DNA from: Clarireedia homoeocarpa
Taxonomy: Eukaryota; Ascomycota; Leotiomycetes; Helotiales; Rutstroemiaceae
NCBI GenBank assembly: GCA_001465935.1
Contig: LNKV01000006.1
Span: 186,001 to 250,000 of the forward strand
Length of the DNA: 64,000 bases
Direction of reading: 5' to 3'
In this document: positions 46,232 through 57,504 of the stretch, piece after piece
Numbering within the stretch: the first letter of the stretch is position 1
How the letters are laid out: each line of letters opens with the position of its first letter
Notes under the pieces: model-generated
The model's database searches: none
Seen by the model: only the letters and a program-made list of their open reading frames with translations
What the model was told of the DNA's origin: nothing
Program-made: the position numbers and the translations under genes

Positions 46232-47290
46232 ATGGAAACCCTACAAAAATACTCAAAATTGGGGTCCGAAACACCTGTAGAGGCCCAAGACGTTGAGGGC
46301 TCACTTCACTCGTCTGATACTGGTGAATTCTACTACTCTCCGCCTCAGAAACGATCATTTCGCCATATTATCGCATACGGCACTTTGGTGCTTTCGAATA
46401 TTACCCTACTCATTCTCTATATCAGAGGCTCTTACATATCATTACCCACCGTTTCTGATGTAGATTGTATTCGTCCCAAGCTGAGTTTCTGTGTGTTTCA
46501 ATTCAGTATCTCTCAGATTTAGTACCAACTAACTTCCTACCATAGCGGCTCCCGCCTTTGACGGTGCAATAAAGTATGAGCGCCGTCGTTTGTTTCGTCC
46601 CCTGGTTGATAACCCTTTCACGGGTTCTCCGCGACCAGAGCTAGATGCTGCGTATGCTAAAATCTTGGAGCCCATGACCACCAGAATCACAAACGAGGAG
46701 CACGACCATGCTAACCTGGGAACTACAACACTTGCCCTGAAGGATGGCTCTGGTTATGTCGGCGAGATGTCGGTATTTCACGAACTACATTGTATTAAGC
46801 GCATACGAAGGCACTTGAATCTGGACCATTATTATCCTGGCTTAACGGGTAAGGACCTTGAACGTGAGAATGTACATGCTGGTCAGTTCCATCTATTTGA
46901 TGAATTCATAGTATGCCTTCTAGCTGACACGGCCACCAGATCATTGCCTCGAGTATTGGCGTGAGGCAGCCATGTGCCGTGCTGATGCTACTATGGCAAC
47001 TATGTTCTGGCGCGATGCTGTGCCCACTTCGAGGGCCTGGTCAGATCACGAATGTGTCAATTGGGAGTCCTTTGACAAATGGGCTCGGAGTCGATCGCTC
47101 AATATGACGGACCCAAGCATTCTGGTAAGTTGCTCTAGTGGGAACTATACCAATGCGAGTGTAATCAAACGAACTATCATTCTAACACGAAATCTGATAG
47201 AACCAAACCGGTAGATATGACTGGATCAGTACACCGGATGGCCGAACTGTGTTGAGAGAAAATCCTGAAATCGAAGTTTTTCATCCATAG
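46232..47290 (+). CDS. UstYa-like (DUF3328) oxidase A
   Basis: Four exons: 46232..46490, 46546..46881, 46940..47124 and 47201..47290; 289 residues. A cytosolic N-terminal tail is followed by one membrane helix at about 45-66, then a lumenal domain. The family hallmark is present twice: HELHC at 165-169 and HADHC at 197-201; the second is created by splicing exon 2 to exon 3. A GSPRPELDAAY block before it and CRADATMATMFW after it are also typical. UstYa proteins are proposed metal-dependent oxidases that crosslink or cyclise core peptides of fungal RiPPs such as ustiloxin. It is tail-to-tail with the second UstYa gene and 1.8 kb from the repeat precursor. An in-frame Met at 46193 is an alternative start. 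Confidence 0.9.
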
Positions 47291-47717
47291 GGCTACAACC
47301 AATTTCTTGAGCGTTGAGGCTCTCTGGGCCTGAATATCCGGCTCTCAAATGCTTCGGATTTTCTTCTTAGTTAGATATCGGCATGGGTGCAATCAGTTAC
47401 TTGACTGAAGCTATTTTGAACAATTTTCTGAGACTATAATATATTAGTGAATAAATTTAGAATCTTCCTCTGCAATCGTTTATTTATGTTTACAATCGAT
47501 TGAATTTGATCTCCAGAGGCTTCCTATGTTTTCAAGCTCCTCGAGAGTCACCTGGACATGAAGGAGAAAATTACAACCTTCATATGCCCTTAATGTGGTC
47601 AATAATCAAGGGCTTGAATTTAAGAACAATCCAGATAAGAAATCCTGTTCCATAGACCAGAACCATTGTCTGAAATAGTTGGATATCCTGCTGATGCTTC
47701 TAACGAGAAGTCTAAAG
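47291..47717. other. Short convergent intergenic region
   Basis: Holds the 3' ends of the two UstYa-like genes. No gene seen. Confidence 0.6.
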
Positions 47718-48563
47718 TTAGAATGGTTTGATATGATCTGTATGACTGGGAAGACCAGTAACGATCCCCTTATCAGTACTATTTGCCCAGCGTTTTGCAT
47801 ACTCAAAGACAGCCCCAAAATCTCGACACGTCTTCTCCTGTCCCCACCCATTCGTTGTGTGATTCACCGGATCAACAACCTCCAGATTCGTATCAGCTGC
47901 ACATATGATACCTCTCCTAACATAATCAAAGCAATGTCGAACATGGCCAGTGTCAACGTGGGCCCCATAGAGCTCTGGGCGTTCCTTTTCGGCTTTGCCT
48001 GCCAGGACAATTTCCAATTCTTCTTTGGCAGCATAGTAAGCAGTTAGAATAGTGTGCTAGAGACGTATTAGTTTGTGATGAGAAGGCGAAAGAAGACCAT
48101 ACGAAGCAATGAAGTTGATGAAAAACGGCAATATTCGATATAAAGGGCGCTATATCTGGCTGATGAATGAAGCCACGGCCCGGTGGTACAAATGTGTCCC
48201 ACGCAGCTTCGGACTCTGCGGTGGGAGCTTGACTAAACGTCATGTTATGCTCCCATATCAAAGTTACATTGCCACTGGGAGCTATATACCAAATATCAGT
48301 CTTCTAGTGCGTATATTAGAAGGGAATGAGTACAGACGTAAGAGACCTCCATAGGTAGGTTTGGAGGGGAATGAAGGTTTTGAATTGTGACCGAGGAAGA
48401 ATCCTAAAGCGATTGCTAGACAAAACGTGAGGATAATTTGGATGCATTGCTGTTTCCAGACACGCCGTGGTTTTAATGAGCGGAAGCTTGAAGAGTCGTC
48501 AGTCTCGATATCAAAGTCCCCATTATTCTCAGCAGGAAGGAAAGGTTTTGATTCGGAGGTCAT
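47718..48563 (-). CDS. UstYa-like (DUF3328) oxidase B
   Basis: Three exons: 48563..48347, 48281..48103 and 48056..47718 (introns of 65 and 46 bp); 244 residues. One membrane helix spans about 38-57, with a short cytosolic tail before it. The two hallmark motifs are HQLHC at 127-131 and HVRHC at 170-174. PPGRGF and the CRDFGAVFEYAKRW block near the end match the family. The start is taken at MTSESKPFL rather than 24 codons upstream because the inner form matches the usual short tail. UstYa proteins often work in pairs (UstYa/UstYb in ustiloxin biosynthesis), so this and the neighbouring plus-strand gene probably act on the same peptide. Confidence 0.9.
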
Positions 48564-49122
48564 TCTGGAGATGAACATGAAACTTGTTGGAGAAACTGGG
48601 CAAAAGTCAGGAGTGCACCTCGATATGTATCCCAAGATACATTTCCTCTGAATGAAAGTTCTTCAAAGAAAGAACAAAGGTTTGATCTTTGCAAAAGAAA
48701 AAAGTGGGAAACGCTGAAACCCCGAAAATTTTTCTGTTAAGGAAAGAAAGAATCGGGTATCGTCACTTTTGACGTGCATGCATGATGTAGTATCAGCGTC
48801 GTCTTGCAGTGTACGGAGGTACATAACTTAGGGTATGTACCTCCGTAGAGATGCGGGGTTATTTCGGTTCCCGCAGAGCTGCAATGGTAAGCTGGTGGGG
48901 CTCCAAGAACAACTACGCGGAATGCAATACCTAGCGTGGGTATCTGAAGTCATTTGCTAAAGCAGCAACTTCATTATACCCACTATGAGCATGAGAGCGC
49001 CGACTTGAAAGGTTTTGAGTAAGATATAATACTACTGTGAGTGAACTAGAGCCTTGCGATCCGAAAGCACACTTCATATCCAATTCTATGTGAAACATAT
49101 GCACCAGGTGCGAAATTACAAG
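48564..49122. promoter_or_regulatory. Divergent promoter region of UstYa B and the precursor gene
   Basis: About 560 bp. A TATA-like GATATAAT lies at 49023-49030, some 93 bp before the precursor start. Short inverted words (GGAGGTACATAA and TTATGTACCTCC type) occur near 48816-48846 and could be an operator. Confidence 0.45.
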
Positions 49123-49674
49123 ATGAAACTTTCGATTTACCTCTTTGTTTCGCTGGTCTTCATGGGCACAAGCTTTGCAGCACCTATCTCAAATAGTAGG
49201 CTGAGGCGCTCCTAATTCCATCATCTTGCAAACTAACAATTGTGTACAGCGGCACGTGATGCGGACGATGTTGTCAAGAATGCCTGGTCTGCTAAACGCG
49301 ATGCAGACGCGGACGATGTTGTCAAGAATGCCTGGTCTGCTAAACGCGATGCAGACGCGGACGATGTTGTCAAGAATGCCTGGTCTGCTAAACGCGATGC
49401 AGACGCGGACGATGTTGTCAAGAATGCCTGGTCTGCTAAACGCGATGCAGACGCGGACGATGTTGTCAAGAATGCCTGGTCTGCCAAACGCGATGCAGAT
49501 GCGGATGATGTTGTCAAGAATGCCTGGTCTGCCAAACGCGATGCAGACGCGGATGATGTTGTCAAGAATGCCTGGTCTGCCAAACGCGATGCAGACGCGG
49601 ACGATGTCGTCAAGAATGCCTGGTCTGCCAAACGAGACGCGGACGATGTCGTCAAGAATGCCTGGTCTGCTTAG
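49123..49674 (+). CDS. Kex2-processed repeat precursor peptide (candidate RiPP precursor)
   Basis: Exons 49123..49195 and 49250..49674; the 54-bp intron has a CTAAC branch point and a TACAG acceptor. The protein has 165 residues. MKLSIYLFVSLVFMGTSFA is a signal peptide. The rest is nine repeats; the full unit is DADADDVVKNAWSA followed by KR. Seven units are full length; the first and last have DADD in place of DADADD, and the last ends in SA at the stop codon. Eight Lys-Arg pairs fit Kex2 cleavage in the Golgi. This layout (signal, acidic spacer, repeated core, KR) is that of dikaritin-type RiPP precursors such as UstA, and two UstYa genes adjoin it. The core is likely within VVKNAWSA. A peptide pheromone-like role is the main alternative, though no Cys or GQP motif of alpha-factors is present. 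Confidence 0.88.
49260..49671 (+). repeat. 48-bp coding tandem repeat x9
   Basis: Units 2-4 are identical at DNA level. Later units differ only at third codon positions (GCT/GCC, GAC/GAT, GTT/GTC, CGC/CGA), so every peptide copy is the same. The final unit is 42 bp. Confidence 0.95.
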
Positions 49675-50268
49675 ATATGAAGAAGTTGTCCGTCGAAATC
49701 TCTGGCATGAGGTTAAGGGGCTGGATTAACCAATGAATCGCGAGAGAGTTGTGGACAGCTTCAAGTAGATAACTGAGGAAGAAACGCAATTTCTGTCGGT
49801 CATGTTGGCTATAAAGTCGTTAGATGCTAGAAATGGTTGGCTGTTATGAGCTGCTACTAAATGCTGTACTTTGGATGAAGATTGAGCTAATCTATATACT
49901 GTACTCACCCTTTACCCATTATTTTTCCCTTACCCAGTCTGAATTGTGTAAGGTCTACATGCAACACATACATGATTTTATAAGCCATACAATTTCTGCC
50001 TACCTTTCTTTCCTTTATTGGTGGTTCCAATCTTCCTTACTTCGTAACTGCTGAACCTGCTACAGTTCAAAAGAATCGGTGGTATCCTCAGAAAAGAGAA
50101 TTCAGGATTTAATTTTCACATTGACATGTTTTCAAATGAATTGGCACTATCAAACGGTTTGTTCACTTTTTTTTTCGTTTGGAAAACAGTTCATCTACGA
50201 AATTTATGAATTAAATAAAAAGCCCATATGCTGTCCCGAATTGGAAGCTATAGAGTATTATTCAAATG
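49675..50268. other. Intergenic between convergent genes
   Basis: Downstream of the precursor gene and of the GMC oxidoreductase. AT-rich with no gene seen. Confidence 0.6.
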
Positions 50269-52104
50269 TCAATTTGTGTCCTTTGACTCCTTTGCCATAG
50301 AAATCATCTCCGCTCCTAGATCTGCAATCGCGTATAGTGAAGCTTGAGGATGGCCCCCAAGTGGCGCTGGAAAAATACTTGCATCCGCAATTCTGAGTCC
50401 TTGAACACCTTTTACGCGGAGCTCGGTGTCGAGCACCGTCCCAAGTGCACACGTCCCTGCCATATGGAAGTGTGGGATTCCAACCGCACGAACCCGGTCT
50501 TCTATGTCCTTATCACTGCTTTCCAATGTCAATGGCGCCAGACCAGGACCAGGGCCCATCTCGGATTCTATCACATCTTTCCCAGCCTGAGTGGATGTAA
50601 GAGCCTGCAATAATCGACGAACGCCATGAACCAACACTGCTCGGTCTACTGCTGTAGAGAAGTAGTTTGGTTGAATGATGGGTGGTTCGTTTGGTGAAGC
50701 AGACGCCAACTCTAGTGAGCCTCGAGATGTTGGCAGCGTGAGCATCACAGAAGAAGCGATGAAATCGCCATTGACAGGAACTCCGGGTGCAAGAGGGTTG
50801 TATACTACCATGGTCTCAACATGAGTCCTACTGATATCACCCAATCCATGTGAATCCGATGAATCCCCATCCTCAGCTAAAGCTTTCTTAAGCTGATCGG
50901 CTGGCAATGCTTCATTAACAATCCAATCAACAGGCATACCCTTGAAGAACGCTGGATCCGTAAGGGATGGATGTCCAAGAGAAAGTCCGCGTTCCGGGTT
51001 ACGTAGCTTATAAACTTGAAAGAGTGCAAAGTGATCGAAAAGATTCTGGCCGACAGCTGGAGAATCATAGATCACTGGAATGCCATGACGAGCAAGTACC
51101 GAGGCGGGACCTACTCCTGAGAGTTGTAGCAACTGTGGTGAGCGTACGGCACCAGCTGCGATTACGATCTCTTTGCGAGCTTTTATCTGACGGCCATCCG
51201 CGAGTAACACGCCTGTGGCTCGCGGCTCTTGGTTCGGAACTTGCTCAAATATTATGCGATGGACGAGAGCCTCAGTCTTGACTTGAACGCCAGATAGATC
51301 ATATGCTAGATGGGATGGTTGGCGAACCCCATCATCGAAGTTTTCGAGAAATTCGGATAGACCAGCAAGCTTGCCAGTATTTGATGGAATGTGCTCTATC
51401 CCAATTTCTTTCCACTAGAAGATCGGAGAGTCAGAAATTTTCTTTTTGTGATCTGATATTGGAGGAAAGAGGGGAGAGCTGGCTCTTTGTGGAAGCAGGG
51501 ATAATGTGTTGATGAAACTTGAGGGTTAAAAATTGAGATTGGGAAGAAAGAGCGTCCACATTGAAAAGGGAGTAATACTCACAGCTTTTAGTAACGGCTC
51601 ACGTAGCGGATATTTTCTTTTCGGATCACTTCCACTGATACTTGTCACCTTCATTGGACCATTAGAGCCATACTGCTCCGAGTTTGCTCCTGCATCACTG
51701 TACGACTCGCTCCTTCTAAAATATGGCAGAAGACCATTATAACTCCATCGCTTATCACCTAGAATTCGTGCCCAAGCATCGTAATCGCTTGCATCGCCAC
51801 GTGTCCAGCCACCATAATTCAAGATGCTACTTCCACCCAGCGTTTTTCCAGCGCTGAAAGTAACAACGCGGTTCGAGACGCTAGAAACAGGTGCAGTTTT
51901 ATAAGACCAGTCAAGTTCAGACCCAGCAAGAGCAAACCCACCTCCTAGGCTTGTCGAATTAGGATTTGATGTGGGGTCTGGACCTGCTTCGAGAACGAGG
52001 ATGGATGCAGATGGGCCGAGACGCTTGGATAGGTGGCTTGCAAGCGCACAGCCGGTGAGACCTCCACCAACGATTATATAATCTACTTCTGTAGGAATCT
52101 GCAT
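50269..52104 (-). CDS. GMC-family FAD oxidoreductase
   Basis: Exons 52104..51583 and 51414..50269 (168-bp intron, long for this window); 555 residues, the usual GMC length. The FAD-binding GxGxxG motif is at 13-18 (VGGGLTG), followed by the ELEAGPD-like LVLEAGPDP. The GMC signature GKTLGGSSILNYGGWTRG lies near 92-109 and the second signature GAVRSPQLLQLSGVGP further on. The active-site block HFHMAGTCALG (near 489-499) and the closing GGHPQASLYAIADLGAEMI (His near 529) are intact. Such enzymes oxidise alcohols or aldehydes, or act in secondary metabolism. There is no signal peptide. It follows the precursor gene tail-to-tail and is a candidate tailoring enzyme. Confidence 0.9.
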
Positions 52105-52769
52105 AATGTTTTATTTCTGATGAGGCAAGAAAGATCACTGTCGAAAGATGATGACAGTTGAGTAGCAATTTATCTTGAAGTCTGGAGTAAGCAAGTAGGC
52201 TGGTATTTGTTGTGCTGCTTCTTGCCCACGCTGCGCCGCACGCTGTCTATTTACGCAAATGTATGCCACTGCAAAGCGTAGAGACTAAAATTGCACTTCG
52301 AGATTATTTGTAAACTGAAACAGTTCCGGTCTGTAGTGTGCATTTGAGGGCGTATTTTTAATGGATGCTATTGATCGCATAGCATTAGCAAGCAATGCAT
52401 GCGCATAGTTTTTACGCATTTTCCCGGAATGTAACCCTTTGTTTCTCTCTTTTATCCGAACTAGCCCTTCCGGTATTGGACTGAAAATGCCTCATTTTCC
52501 GGCATTCACTTATGGGTGGAAGGCGGCCCTTCCGATATGTGCTATTCGGGGAGCGTTACGGGCCCTTTTTTTTTCTTTTTTGCTTTTTTGGACATCTATG
52601 CTGAGTATCTAGGATCTACAAAAATTTTGCAATGAATTTTTAATAATATTATATTAGTTAGTGAGTATATAGCGAAGAATATTCAAAAGTAGATGAGAAA
52701 TTAACAGACTTTTACTGTATCATTAATTTCACTGTTTTATCAGTGCACTATAATAGGTTACAATTCTTA
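52105..52769. other. Intergenic, no gene seen
   Basis: Promoter region of the GMC gene and 3' end of the PTH11-like gene. AT-rich near 52640-52740. Confidence 0.55.
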
Positions 52770-54345
52770 TTAGGATACATTCACTGATCGCTCAACCGTG
52801 ATACCTTTGAGGGGTACAGCATGGAAACCAGCTGTATCTCCTCCATCAATACGTGTATTCATAGCAACACCCTGTAAATAATGAACATCATTCAACTCAG
52901 TCTGCGACTCTGTTTCTAGAGAGCTTAATCCCCGGCTACCACTTTTTGAAGATCCATAGGTATTCTTTGAATTCTTCATTCGATTGAAAGAGCTTAGTTG
53001 GACAGATTCGGCATTCGTTTGTGGACTCTTCGTCAGGCGTAGCCAGAGAGGGCGGTAGGTGGGTAGACAAGCGCACATAATAGCGCTGGAGAGCTCAATA
53101 TTCGCCCAGAAGAAAACAGGTGATGTATAGACTAACAGATCTATGATTAGCTGAAATCTAATAGATGCTTTGCCTTTTATATATTGTCCAAATGCTTGAC
53201 TTACAGGTTTCGTCGTTGTAATGCGCCAGAAATACGGAGTCGACATGGAAGTATGCTAACATACGCGCAACACTAAAAGCGCAAACACTGAATGAACAAG
53301 TTACAAATGTCAGTTACTACTTCAAATCAATAGTGGAGTGAAAATTGAAGAAACCTACGTTGCTCCTAGGAGAAACATTCCCAATACCCCTATCTTCTGT
53401 TTGGGGCGCAGTTTCAATTGTAAAACCATGGGAATAGGTAGGAGGAGAATCAAGATATCAACAATCATATCAGAGATGCTCATGGCATACCACATAGGCA
53501 CTGTGTTCATACATGTATCTATAAACACGGATAGTCAGTAGTTGCCCATTGTTTTTCTCCCCGAGAGTTCCATCCAGGCATAGGACGTTGCGAATGCCAA
53601 ATGTGAAATGCAACGGAGAACAATGATCATTTGGAATTAGAAGATGAGATAAGTACACTTACGACCATAGAATTGCTCAACAAATGGCGTGATAGGATAA
53701 CAGGTAAACAAATTCGCAAAGAAGAAGGATACCGTCCATGTGAATACGATTGCCAACATAACTCTAGCTGAGATGACGAAGACGTTTCCTCTGAAGATAT
53801 TCATATAGAAGACCAAGATGGAGGATTTTATCAATCCCAAGCCAATAGTAGTGAGCATATTGATAGCGAATTTGCACTTAGAAGTGTGTTAGTATGCTGA
53901 AATTATAGACTGTTGTCATGCGGTGGCTCGTACTTTTTCATAGAAAACAAATCTTGGATCATTAAGAATTGGCTGCCCATTGGCATCGATGGCTTCATGT
54001 TGCCCAAGATTTCCTCTATATGTAGCTGTATCTCATCAGCAAAATCCTATAATGCCAGTTCGGAAGGCATAGAGCTTACCGGCCAGTTGAACAGAACAAC
54101 ACCCAATGGCAAAGGCCTTCGAAGTAGCCGATGGCCTATGATTAGATAAATGCATCAAACATTTTCGAGGTCTCCAAAAGACTCACCAGTGCGACCAAAA
54201 TGAGATAGTCATCAAGTTGAAAGCTTCGACGTCCAAGATACTTAGCCCAGAACCTCAAAGCCACTGCGATGATTGGGAGCACAATGAAGCTGAAGCCCAG
54301 ACCTATCATCTGGCTCTTCGAATAATCATCGGCCATGTAAACCAT
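52770..54345 (-). CDS. PTH11-like / fungal rhodopsin-domain membrane protein in the cluster
   Basis: Seven exons: 54345..54187, 54116..54080, 54025..53934, 53876..53663, 53518..53359, 53287..53205 and 53140..52770; 371 residues. Family features include MIGLGFSFIVLPIIAVALRF in the first helix, RRSFQLDDYLILVAL, TYRGNLGQHEA, then GLGLIKSSILVFYMNIFRG, DMIVDILILLLPIPMVLQL and FFWANIELSSAIMCACLPTY. Seven membrane helices are expected with a polar C-terminal tail. Such receptors often sit in fungal metabolite clusters without a known role. The small exons 2 and 3 were placed by frame and family fit and are the least certain. Confidence 0.8.
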
Positions 54346-55752
54346 GATTGAGTCGATTCAGATGTCGATCCGATAAAAATGCGAAAAGATATCCCCGGCC
54401 TACAAGTAATCAGTGCGTAACGACGGATGAACCTGATAGCAAACGCAATAAACTAGAATTGAACTTTTTGATCGCAACTAAAAAGCAAATCATAACAGTA
54501 TTATGGGAGTCAGGCCTAAGATCTATCACGTATTTTCCTGTTGGTGGCGTCCTGAATACATATTAGCAGTACATACCACTTTCTGTAACAGGAGTTTTTT
54601 GTCATAACATTTGAATACTAATTCTGGGGTTGGAGTGTTACAGAAGCATAGCCTGTTGCTTTTCATGGTAATTGGCCCGCACGAAGTAGACGGCTAAAAT
54701 TATAGTTCTCTACGAAAATGGGGAAAAATCCTTCGTCGAACTTGAATTATTTCGAATGTGACCATGTTCTGTTGAAGATAGGCTAGTTCTAGTCTTTGAC
54801 ACGCGTTCAAATACGCCCATTAATGCTGTATTATACCGCGGAGCAACATGGATACATTTATTTATCCTGACCACCAAGTACACCACGGGCTCTCGTCGGA
54901 GAAACGCACATACTGTACCAGAAGCGACTAGCTTTATCTCCGATGGAGAACACGAGGATGTAACCTTCTATATGTCATTACATTGTCATCATCCTCATTT
55001 GTACCTATGTACCTAGTACCTGCCTAAACGATCATGTAGCCGTGCATTCATCTATCTCCTTATCCATAAAATAAAGTTTCTGTCAGGGCGGGGTATTCGA
55101 TTTAGGATGAAGCCAAGGGTTCGTCTCATATGCATGTAACATCGGCATTCAGGACATTGTTATGCAGGGAACAAACACAGCCATAAGTTTGTGATTGGAC
55201 CGACATGTTACGAATGCTTGTCTTCTGTGTCACGTGGAAGTGTCAGGAGCGGCGAATACTAGTAGTTGGGGCGTACTCGTACCATCGTAGGTTTATTGTT
55301 AACAATCACGCCGGGAATTGATCGCGGTAATAGATAACAAGTAGTAACTATTGAGTTGAGCAGGGAGCTCTATATGCTAATCTACAGTCATTGAGCCTAA
55401 GGTCCCTGTTCCTAGGTTGCCAGTTGTAACACGACATCAAACGATCCCATGGGGATCCAAGTCACAATACAATAGATTACCTTGGGTATTTTCAACAACA
55501 TGGACTAAGCACAAACAAGTGCCGATTTCGACACGATTTGACGAACAAGTTTCTTGAGACTTTTAGGCATGAGTATGATTGTTGATTCCTACTTTGATAA
55601 TGCCTGCTAGCTTCCACGGCTGCTTGAACAATCACTACTACTTTCCTTCTTAGACCACCTACCTCCTTTAAACCCACGCGTGAATTAGATTGTAATTCAC
55701 CCCAATGGGAGATATGTCCAGGAAAGCTCTATTCCCTGGTTTGATCCTCTCA
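54346..55752. other. Intergenic, no gene seen
   Basis: Promoter region of the PTH11-like gene and 3' flank of the dehydrogenase. No repeat or coding signal was found. Confidence 0.55.
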
Positions 55753-57043
55753 TCACCATTCAATCTCTCCCCCGTGGATACTCGGGAAACGACCGCCAGT
55801 CTGTTCCATTGTCGCCTCATCAATCTGTGTGGGTGCCAGGAATTAATTCCCGGCCTCAATATTCATCAGTGACAGCATGCACTTACTGTTTTGGTAATAA
55901 AGGCCGATGCATCTTCGACAGAATCTATTGCTTCGGTCATTCCAAACATTTTCGCACCTCTGTTGCCAGTATCCGTCTTCACAAATCTAGATTTCATATA
56001 CGGGTTAGCAGGATGCACAATAATAATAATTCATTTGCGCTTCCCCTCTCTGCTCAAAGATAGAATTTGAAACTGACCCAGGATATGCACACCAAGCTAT
56101 TAACTTCCCCTTTTCCCCTCCATGCTCCATATGAATCTTCCTCACGAGAAATTGCGCAATTGCTTTGCTTGACCCATATGCGACCATATTCGGGTATGGA
56201 TATTTTTCCAACCCCGAGGTACTACCTATCACACTACCTGGGAGACAAAATCTTGGCCTAGAAGATGCATCTAGCAAAGGGAAAACAGCTTGGAATAGTG
56301 AAAAGGGTCCTAGATCGAATGTTAGTCGTGTAGATGTGAGAAAGGTCGGAAAATTTACCGTGAAAATTCGTGTCAATGTGTTCTTGGACCTGCGAGGGAG
56401 TGACATCTAGAATGGTGCCAAAGTGCGTTGCGATTCCGGCGTTAGCCACAACCTGTTTGACTGCTAGTTAGCACTGTAATCCGTCTTACATGGAATTTCG
56501 GCCCATGAACGATGTTGAGATTTTTCTACGCTATCTGTGCGGTTGTCGGCAAAGGGTGGTCGACCATTTGACGAGAACACTTCGAGTTTTCGACCTGTGC
56601 TCGTCCTCCCTTCCAACTCTTCACATAACATACTCATAACAAAATTCTTGCAGTAATCCATCACTAATGGAGTGAGCATATTAAGTTTAAAAAGAGTAAA
56701 CTTACCACATCAAGTCTTCGAATCCCATGCACCTCCTTCAACTCCTTCACTGCATCTGCAGCATCGCTCAAAACAGTACTATCGATCTTCACAACAATCA
56801 ATTTGCTACTAGTACCGACAGGCAGAGTAGCAAAGGCATTCGCAGAAGCAGTTGGGCTGCGGACAGCAGCGACAACGATGGCATTCTCCCGGGCAAGGAA
56901 GTTGGAGACAAGGCCGAGACCAATACCTAGTGGAAAATCAATGATTAGCTGAGCCAGATTGATGAGAACAGAGAAGAAAATGTAAATCATGTACCGCGGT
57001 TGGCACCTGTGATAAGGTAAATTGTAGAATTGTCAGTTGCCAT
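55753..57043 (-). CDS. Short-chain dehydrogenase/reductase (SDR)
   Basis: Six exons: 57043..56995, 56926..56706, 56452..56359, 56309..56078, 55986..55887 and 55824..55753; 255 residues, classical SDR length. The NAD(P)-binding motif is ITGANRGIGLG, created by splicing exons 1 and 2. NAGI follows in exon 3 (VVANAGIATHFG). The catalytic YxxxK is Y166/K170 in VAYGSSKA, with Ser near 147-153. The C-terminal end TGGRFPSIHGGEIEW fits fungal SDRs of the sniffer/carbonyl-reductase group. Intron 2 is 253 bp, unusually long here, and contains no needed exon. It probably reduces a carbonyl or oxidises an alcohol of a small molecule, and is a candidate tailoring enzyme. Confidence 0.87.
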
Positions 57044-57504
57044 CTGGATCAAATCAACTAGTAAAGTGCACGATTGCGTTTAGTTGTTAGAAGAATCTGC
57101 GGTTGACTTAGGCACTGCTTGCTTAAAATAATAAATCCGCGGTGCACAAAGTAACTGTAAGCTGGGGTATTCCGAACCCATGAATGGAAAGTGCGAGGAT
57201 CCCCAGCCATCCCTTCCCACTTTACCATTGAAAAAGATCCTGGATGGTAACACTGCAGAGCTCGGACGAATTCGGAGAGATGCATTTACACTCTGCAGTG
57301 TGGGTGGTAAATAAGCTGACTGAGTTGTGGTCACTATTTGGTGTAGGAACTAACAAGCTAACGGATGCAACGCATGAAGCACAAAAACGGTTCATTAATC
57401 TATACAAACATGAAATATCTATGTACCTCCGTGCTTTAGCCTGTCTATAGCTACGCTAATAGTGGCGTAAGTCCAAGAACACATCCATCATAGTATATCG
57501 TCGA
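57044..57504. other. Short intergenic region, no gene seen
   Basis: Promoter of the SDR gene and 3' flank of the FAD-linked oxidase. Confidence 0.6.

Noticed and set aside
49123..49674. Reading the repeat precursor as a classical alpha-factor mating pheromone
   Set aside because: The DADA spacers fit, but the mature unit lacks the Cys pair and GQ-type turn usual in filamentous ascomycete alpha pheromones, and the neighbours are UstYa genes.
49226..49729. Alternative long frames on both strands across the 48-bp repeats
   Set aside because: A 48-bp repeat is a multiple of three, so any stop-free frame repeats as an open frame. Only the frame with a signal peptide after splicing and Lys-Arg sites makes biological sense.
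56464..56679. 71-aa frame inside the long SDR intron as an extra exon
   Set aside because: Joining exon 2 directly to exon 3 already restores the conserved LDVVVANAGI block; adding this segment would disrupt it.
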